Source: Apoda limacodes
Taxonomy: Eukaryota > Arthropoda > Insecta > Lepidoptera > Limacodidae
Reading direction: 5' to 3'
Assembly (NCBI GenBank): GCA_946406115.1
Contig: OX291557.1
Span: 6,666,501 to 6,730,500 of the forward strand
Length of the DNA stretch: 64,000 nucleotides
In this document: positions 58,051 to 64,000 of the stretch, in pieces
Layout of the letters: every line of letters begins with the position of its first letter
Numbering within the stretch: the first letter of the stretch is position 1
Notes under the pieces: generated by a model
Database searches by the model: none
What the model was told of the DNA's origin: nothing
The model's input: the letters and a program-made list of their open reading frames with translations, nothing else
Position numbers and translations under genes: made by a program

Positions 58051-59437
58051 AAACCGTAAACAATTATAAATAAATACTAGTGTACCTGGTAAAAGGTTTT
58101 GTCACTATAGCCTTTCCCCTAGCCCTCCTATCTCCTTTTACACTTCCCTACACTTTGAAAATGAAATACCCTCATTTGTTAAAAAATCCTCGTGCGCTCC
58201 TATAGTACTAACTCAGAAACCTTCCTGGCCCTGTTAATACTAACATCTAACCAAATATTCACCGCAATGGTTGACAAAAGATTTCCATTTAAAATGCCTT
58301 CCTCTATTTTAACCCTATATTAAATAGGTGAATTCTCAAAAATGATGACTTATGTAATTTTTAACTTTCAAAGAAAAGCATAAACACCAAAAAATGTTAG
58401 ATTTTCATTCTAACTTCCTAGGAATAAATTTTGCAAAACATTTCGTAGTGGAACCCTAAGACAACGTAAATGTGTAGAACTAACATTCCAAATTTCTAGA
58501 CCCTGTCATTTGGGCTATGCCTTCATATATCAGACAGTCAATAGGTAACCTTTTTTCTAAGAAGATTCTATAGTGTAATCCTGCCATATATTCCCAGGTA
58601 CAGGTACAATAAACTTTTAAGATCATTTACCATTTAAGCCAGTTTTCCACTGGGTGGCAGCCAGTTTGTCACTACGAAAAGTATAAAAAAAGTAGTACTG
58701 TCAAGTTTTTAGTGATTGGTCAACTTGAACGCAACTCTGCAGATTATGGAAACGTGCTAGAGCCCTAATAAGGTAGATGTTATGCAAGCTGTTGGCATTC
58801 ACAGCCTGCCCTGCGTCTCCGCATATTGTACTTTATGGTTGTTCCGCATACTGCTCTTTGAATAAATATAACCTAATAAGGTAGTTAGATAAGGACATAG
58901 ATTGTAAGTTTTTGTTGCAGTGTATCTATGTCTTTTCTTTTCCCTAGTTCAGTATTTTCTTTGAAACAGGACTAATGGATTCATATAGCATTCAAATGAA
59001 TTTTGTTATTTTATTAACTAAAAAAAATCTGAAAATTATAAAAAACTTTCTTAGCGACAAGCGTTAACTTCTAACAAGAATTTTTAAAATATGAATAGAT
59101 GCTTTTAATAAATATTTAGCAGGAATTGGTTGATATTTAATAAATACAATACAAGTTAGCAGCAATTTAACTTTTTTTAGCAGAAAAAAGCAAACTAAGA
59201 GAGAAAAGAAAATTAATATATTTTATGTACAACGATGAGCCACCATATATTGTAAATGAGCGCCATCTAGATATGGGGTGTCACACCTCACTTTTAAGTA
59301 CGGTTTGGTCGTGCAATATTGCAAGTATATAATATCTACTTTTCAAAACATGTAGCTGAAACGACAACAAATGTTATAGTTTTAATTCATTATTTCTAAA
59401 TTAATGTATGGGTGTATAAAATGTATGTTGTTGCCAG
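58051..59437. other. AT-rich DNA without recognised genes
   Basis: 'ttccactgggtggcagccag' near 58645 may be a scrap of the CR1-like tail. Nothing coding. Confidence 0.35.
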
Positions 59438-59712
59438 CGTCATTACGTCCCCATTGTTGGGGCATGGCCTACCCTCATAAGCGAGGGTGATTTGGGCCAT
59501 AGTCCACACGCGGGCCAAGTGCGGATTGTGGACTTCACATACGTTTTTTTTTCTTGATGTTTTCCTTCACCGAAAAACCAGTGGTGTGATTAATAACTCA
59601 GTGAACTTGAAAAATTAAGAAAAGACTCATTGGTTCACGCCGACCCCGGGTTCGAACCTCCGCCACTTGGGACGTGAAGTGAAATTTAAACCCCTCGGCC
59701 ACCACCACTAAA
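59438..59712 (-). repeat. tRNA-derived SINE, minus strand, nearly full length
   Basis: In its own sense it reads 'ggccgaggggtttaaatttc' (A-box region, 59683-59702), 'ggaggttcgaacccggggtc' (B box) and then 'caatgagtcttttcttaatt', ending 'caacaatggggacgtaatga'. It matches 51110-51430 in order; the A box is better kept here. Confidence 0.85.
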
Positions 59713-60057
59713 ATGTATAGATACGTATAATTTAAGTGACTGTAGTAAATCTATACTAATATAATAAAGCTGAAGTTTGTTTTTAGGGCCAACGGAGTCC
59801 TAATACTAAGCCTACGCTATCTGTCTGTCCGACCATTAAAAGTTTCTATCTTTTGGACCGAAATAGGTAGAAGTCTGAAATAGGTTTTTGCTCTATCGTA
59901 AAAACAGTAATACATACAAACTTCAAACTTGTAGTGTAAAATAGTGTGAACTCTGAATTATAACGACAAATAATAAAAACCAGCCTATTTTAAATTACCG
60001 GTACAACGCCATCTAGCTTATTATTGAGAGAAACAGAACACATTTGTTTGTTGGAAA

Positions 60058-60330
60058 CGATATTCAAAGTTAAGCAACGTCGGGTTTGGTCAGTAATTGG
60101 ATGGGTGATCGCTTAGCGGCACACTTTTTAATTTTGTTTGTGTTCGTAAATCACGTTATTTTACTTGCGTGTCATTAACATCGGTCAAGTGCAAGTCGGA
60201 CTAGCGCACCGTGTGTTCCGTACCACAATTTACGTTATTTACGAACACAAACAAAAACAAAAAGTGTGCCACTAAGCGATCACCCATCCAATCACTGACC
60301 AAGCCCGACGTTGCTTAACTTAGAATATCG
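60058..60330. repeat. Inverted pair of 5S-rRNA-derived sequences
   Basis: The left arm 60058-60160 has 'agttaagcaacgtcgggttt' and 'ggatgggtgatcgcttagcg'. The right arm about 60228-60330 is its reverse complement with a few changes ('cgatcacccatccaatcact', 'gacgttgcttaactt'). Both continue past the 5S part into 'cacactttttaattttgttt'-type DNA, so the whole unit was duplicated in inverse orientation. The core has 'gtgcaagtcggactagcgca', the GGGTTCCGT-family end word. Confidence 0.8.
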
Positions 60331-61424
60331 TTTTTATATTTGTGTTTGAACGCGCTAAATGAATATGTAAAAGCCAGTTTAAAACATTACATTTGTACAT
60401 TGAATTGTTTTGAAAATTTACGTAGTATACGTAAGTTTCATTTAAATTAACATTGTTTGATCTACACTAATATAACAAAGCTAAAGAGTTTCTTTTTTTG
60501 TTTGAAGGCGTTAATCTCTGGAAGTACTTACCAGTTAGATTTTAAAAAATCTTTTTGAATTTGATAGTCCAATTCTTCAAAAAGGTTATAGAATATTTAA
60601 CATCACGCTAGAGACCTTAAGAGTACAGCGCAATATTAACGGCAAGGGCATAATAACGTCTGCTAGGACAGCCAGTATATTAATACAATTATAAGTACTT
60701 ATTATTTAAGATTCGCCTAATAAATCAGATTCAGGAATCACATAACAAGGATTGTAAATATCATAAATGCAATTGAAACTATTATCTTAATTATCAATAA
60801 AATCTTCAAACACCAACCCAGGTAGGATTTCGTACAATAAATTTATGAGACAAGGAATCTGTGCTTTAAAAGTAATTGTACTCAGTTTATAATAATTGCT
60901 TTGAAATGAATGGCCTTGCTTAAGCCCTAAGTTCTAGCGTCTTGTAGGTGGCCAGGTCTAATATAATGACTATAACTAATTGGAAAATAGATTGAATGCG
61001 TCAGCTTTATAGCACCGCTTTATGTGGGCCAGTGGCCTTATAGTGTCAGCTTTGCCCTTGGTGGGAATAATTAATGCTCTTAGATCTTGGAATTTATTAT
61101 TTATTTATTTAGTATTTATTTTAGTACCTATAAGTTTATGCAAATCAAGTACTATATACCTATTAAAAGCTTAGGGTCTGTTCTTGGAGCTAATTATTCT
61201 TCTTTTGTCCTTTATAATTACAGTTTCAAGGAAAACAAATATTTATATTTTTCATATTTTTTTTATACCACTAAGGAAACAGTTAAAAAATATGAACCGA
61301 ACCTAGGTCTTGAACCGAGCCTAGGTCTTGATGCGTCTAATTGCGTTTTTCTTCAATTATACCTACTTACCTTCAGGAATCTTTAAGAAAATAGGTTACC
61401 TATAGGTATATGTGTGTCCTACTA
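60331..61424. other. AT-rich DNA without recognised genes
   Basis: The 99-aa frame at 61087-61386 is Tyr/Phe-rich low-complexity. 'gaacctaggtcttgaaccga' near 61297-61330 is a short tandem duplication. Confidence 0.35.
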
Positions 61425-61720
61425 GTACCTATTATAAATGTGAAATTTTGTAAGTTAGTTTATTACTCAATCATATCGCAACGAAACATCGAATTGAGCT
61501 GTTTGTCACAGAGAGACTTAGATCAATACTCAAAGCAGAGAGTTAAAGAGATGGAGAAGAACATAGGCTACTTTTTATTCCGGAAAATTTAGAAGTTCCT
61601 GCGGAAATAACTGTAATCGAATTCCACTTAAGCACACTATAGCTAAAGCTATAGCATGCTATAGAAAACTTTTTTTGTATGATCAAGGAGTTACCGTAAG
61701 AATCCCACGACGATAATAAT
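61425..61720 (+). repeat. Copy of the 'actaatattataaag' family
   Basis: 'attgagctgtttgtcacaga', 'acataggctactttttattc', 'cggaaaatttagaagttcct', 'gctaaagctatagcatgcta' and 'gatcaaggagttaccgtaag' precede 'aatcccacgacgataat'. The last end word is missing. Confidence 0.65.
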
Positions 61721-61833
61721 TATGATTATTATATTGATGGCCTAGGAACGCATTTAAGTTACCTAAAACATACATAACGTATTTCAGCAATATTTACAGT
61801 TCAGGAGTTCTTAATAATAGACTTAAGTGGGTA

Positions 61834-62255
61834 TAAAAAAAAAACCGGCCAAGTGCGAGTCTGGCTCGCGCACCGAGGGTTCCGTGCAAACTTGTATTTT
61901 ATTAAAAATATTTTTATTATATGATGTAACCAAAAATTTTCGGTTTTCGCAATTTTTCCTTTATCTGTGCTATAAGACGTTGCATCGTACCAAATTTCAA
62001 GATTCTGAGTTCACGGGAAGGAACCTGTAGGTTTTGATTCCCTTGCGAGTTTCGAAAATTTGCGGCATAAACGGCTGTATTTTTTGATTGCGTTGGCTTT
62101 GAAGTTTGATTTTTTCACAGCTCTAAATGACAGTAGACTTGAGTATTTGATATAAATTTTAGCTTGATACCTCCTCGCCGTTGACAGACGGACGGCCGGT
62201 AAGCAAAGTGATCCTATAAGAGTTTCGTTTTTTCCTTTTGGGGTACGGAACCCTA
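61834..62255 (+). mobile_element. GGGTTCCGT-type element, complete ends
   Basis: Left 'aaaaaccggccaagtgcgag' with 'tctggctcgcgcaccgaggg' and 'ttccgtgc'; right 'gatcctataagagtttcgtt' with 'ttggggtacggaaccctaat'. The end words 'gggttccgt' and 'acggaaccc' are inverted to each other. Internal wording parallels 45268-45970 with a deletion. No transposase. Confidence 0.75.
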
Positions 62256-64000
62256 ATAAATATCAACTTCATTGAATTGTCTTTTCATCGCTGCCTGTCT
62301 ACTATAAGCACTCGCATGCACACATAAACAAACGACTGGTTGCATGTGCAAGTGCATTCATTGCACGACACGGTAATACCTAGATCACGACCGCTGATTT
62401 GCACCATTGTGACACAACAACAATACATTTTCCGTCACTGAAACAGCTAGTTAACCAATTATGACTCTTATGTGATTGCGTTAACAGTTACAAGTAGAAG
62501 GGATTGACTGAAAATTGTTAATGATTGGTGGTGAATTAATGACATTCCGCAAGTGTTGACGAGCACTCAGTCACTTCTCAAGGTTATACAAATGGCAAAC
62601 CAGTAAGTTTTACAAGCAATCTAGATTAATTGTTGCAAAAGGACGATATAAAATATATTAAATCAATGCAGTAGCATTCGGCGAAAATAATTAAATTAAA
62701 AGGTTCTATACTTTTTAATTCGAGCTTACTACGACTTTACAAAAGCCCTTGTTTCAGCCGTTTTACGTCCTACTGCAAATGCATAGGCCTCTCCTTGTAG
62801 CGTTAGCAGATATTAATAAGTTACTTTTATAATTTTTTCTACTTTATAATTTATTATAGTTGTATTAGATTATTAGATCCTTATGATTATCTAATACCTA
62901 TCTACTAATGAGAATTCAAACAGTCTTTTTAAATGATATTTTTATTATGACTTGAATAAATTGTTAGTAAAAAAAAATACTGTGGTATTATTTAGTTATA
63001 TTTTTTACTAACTTTCTTTACTATTGACAAAAATATCGTTGCAGCATGCAGTGAAATTGGTGAAATTTAATTGGTTTCGACTTCAAACTCTAATTAGACC
63101 AATGTAACAAATAATTGTACTTACACATCCATTCAGAAGATACAATAAAAAAAAGGATGGCACAATTCAACACACACCTTTTGTGCCATTTAGTTTATAA
63201 TAAATATCAACTTCAATATTACACAATTTATATACCTCTTCAATAATTATTATACAGATGATATTGCAGTATTCTGTTTTGCCACGCTAAAAAAGTTAAA
63301 AGACTGTATTTTAATACGCATCTGGAGCATGTAAGAAATATAATGTAAAAAACTGTACCTACATTATATTTCCAACTGAACACCTTCGATTGTTTCTTTT
63401 ACTAGTGAATTTTATAGTCATAAATTATGGAGTCATTCAACACATTATAATTTTTTGTTTTTTTGCATGTTGTACTTACATAAGTTGTCCTTCGCCTGTC
63501 CTTTATAATAAGACAAACCTGTTGTAAAAATCTAACCCTTGCTAGGGTTAGTCATCTAACCAGAAGTAGTTATACCTACATGATACATTGTATGATTTCT
63601 CTGAATCATACATTCATGCAAAAGTTTACATCATTGTATGATTCACATACAATGTAGGAACAAAAGACATCGAGTTATTATAATGACAAATACCTCAGGC
63701 AAAATTATTTATTTATATTATAAATATTAACCATGATTCATTTCTTGTTCAGTGTAATTTGTATAACAGATATTTATTAAAAATACGTGTGGTATAAAAT
63801 ATTTTTGATTATTAATATTAAGTTAATATTAAGTTTTTCAGGAGATTTTCCGGACCACTCCTTTTGCGGATTCAAATTTCGTTCACACTACGCGAACGTA
63901 GCAAGTGGAAGTCTTTAGTCTCTGCCGGCACCTGCAGAAACCTGTGACGATACCATAATTATGCCTTAACTTTTTTGTAATACAATGTTTGTTTTTATTC
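62256..64000. other. AT-rich DNA without recognised genes
   Basis: Near 63590-63655, 'cattgtatgattt', 'gaatcatacattcatgc' and 'catacaatgtagg' make a small set of nested dyads. A GC-richer patch at 63845-63950 ('ctctgccggcacctgcagaa') is unassigned. Confidence 0.35.

Noticed and set aside
61827..62030. 67-aa frame
   Set aside because: It begins in and follows the end words of a GGGTTCCGT-type repeat.

Overview
The window reads as AT-rich, gene-poor nuclear DNA of a moth or butterfly. This rests on the dense mix of short dispersed repeats that I recognise as typical of Lepidoptera: tRNA-derived SINEs with A and B boxes, elements with GGGTTCCGT-type ends, repeats ending in 'aaaagctagt', and 3' ends of Jockey- and CR1-like LINEs. 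There is no prokaryotic organisation, and I recognise no intact host protein gene. Family names come from memory of these repeats, not from a database search.

Positions 1-17470 hold one giant foldback (palindromic) element, the outstanding feature of the window. From outside to inside each arm has: (i) an array of about 17 head-to-tail copies of a 331-bp unit plus a shortened innermost copy; (ii) a junction of unit debris that includes a LINE-3'-end-like fragment; (iii) the broken front half of a transposase gene that looks like the NOF/Mutator (MULE) family; and (iv) about 380 bp of AT-rich leader. The arms are inverted copies of each other (paired positions sum to about 17236) and are separated by a unique spacer of about 426 bp (8406-8831). 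The two half-genes point away from the spacer. They share the same frameshifts and stop just after the first catalytic-Asp motif of the DDE fold (HFDATG), so this copy cannot make a working transposase. The outer right end lies near 17470; the outer left end is beyond the window.

Positions 17471-64000 are a field of small and decayed repeats in AT-rich DNA. They include several MITE-like inverted repeats (20260, 21292, 25397, 37343, 44234, 50215), a triplicated 212-bp tandem repeat (49470-50108), a 34-bp minisatellite, an (AT)n run, tRNA-derived SINEs (51110, 56380, 59438), 5S-rRNA-like sequences (33330, and an inverted pair at 60058-60330), a 5'-truncated Jockey-like LINE (30118-31090) with a shorter second copy (55887), and a CR1-like LINE fragment (56735-57150). 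Three places have weak hints of host exons (28855-29065, 29540-29830, 40318-40489), none of them secure. The region could be a large intron, an intergenic tract or repeat-rich heterochromatin; the sequence alone does not decide.
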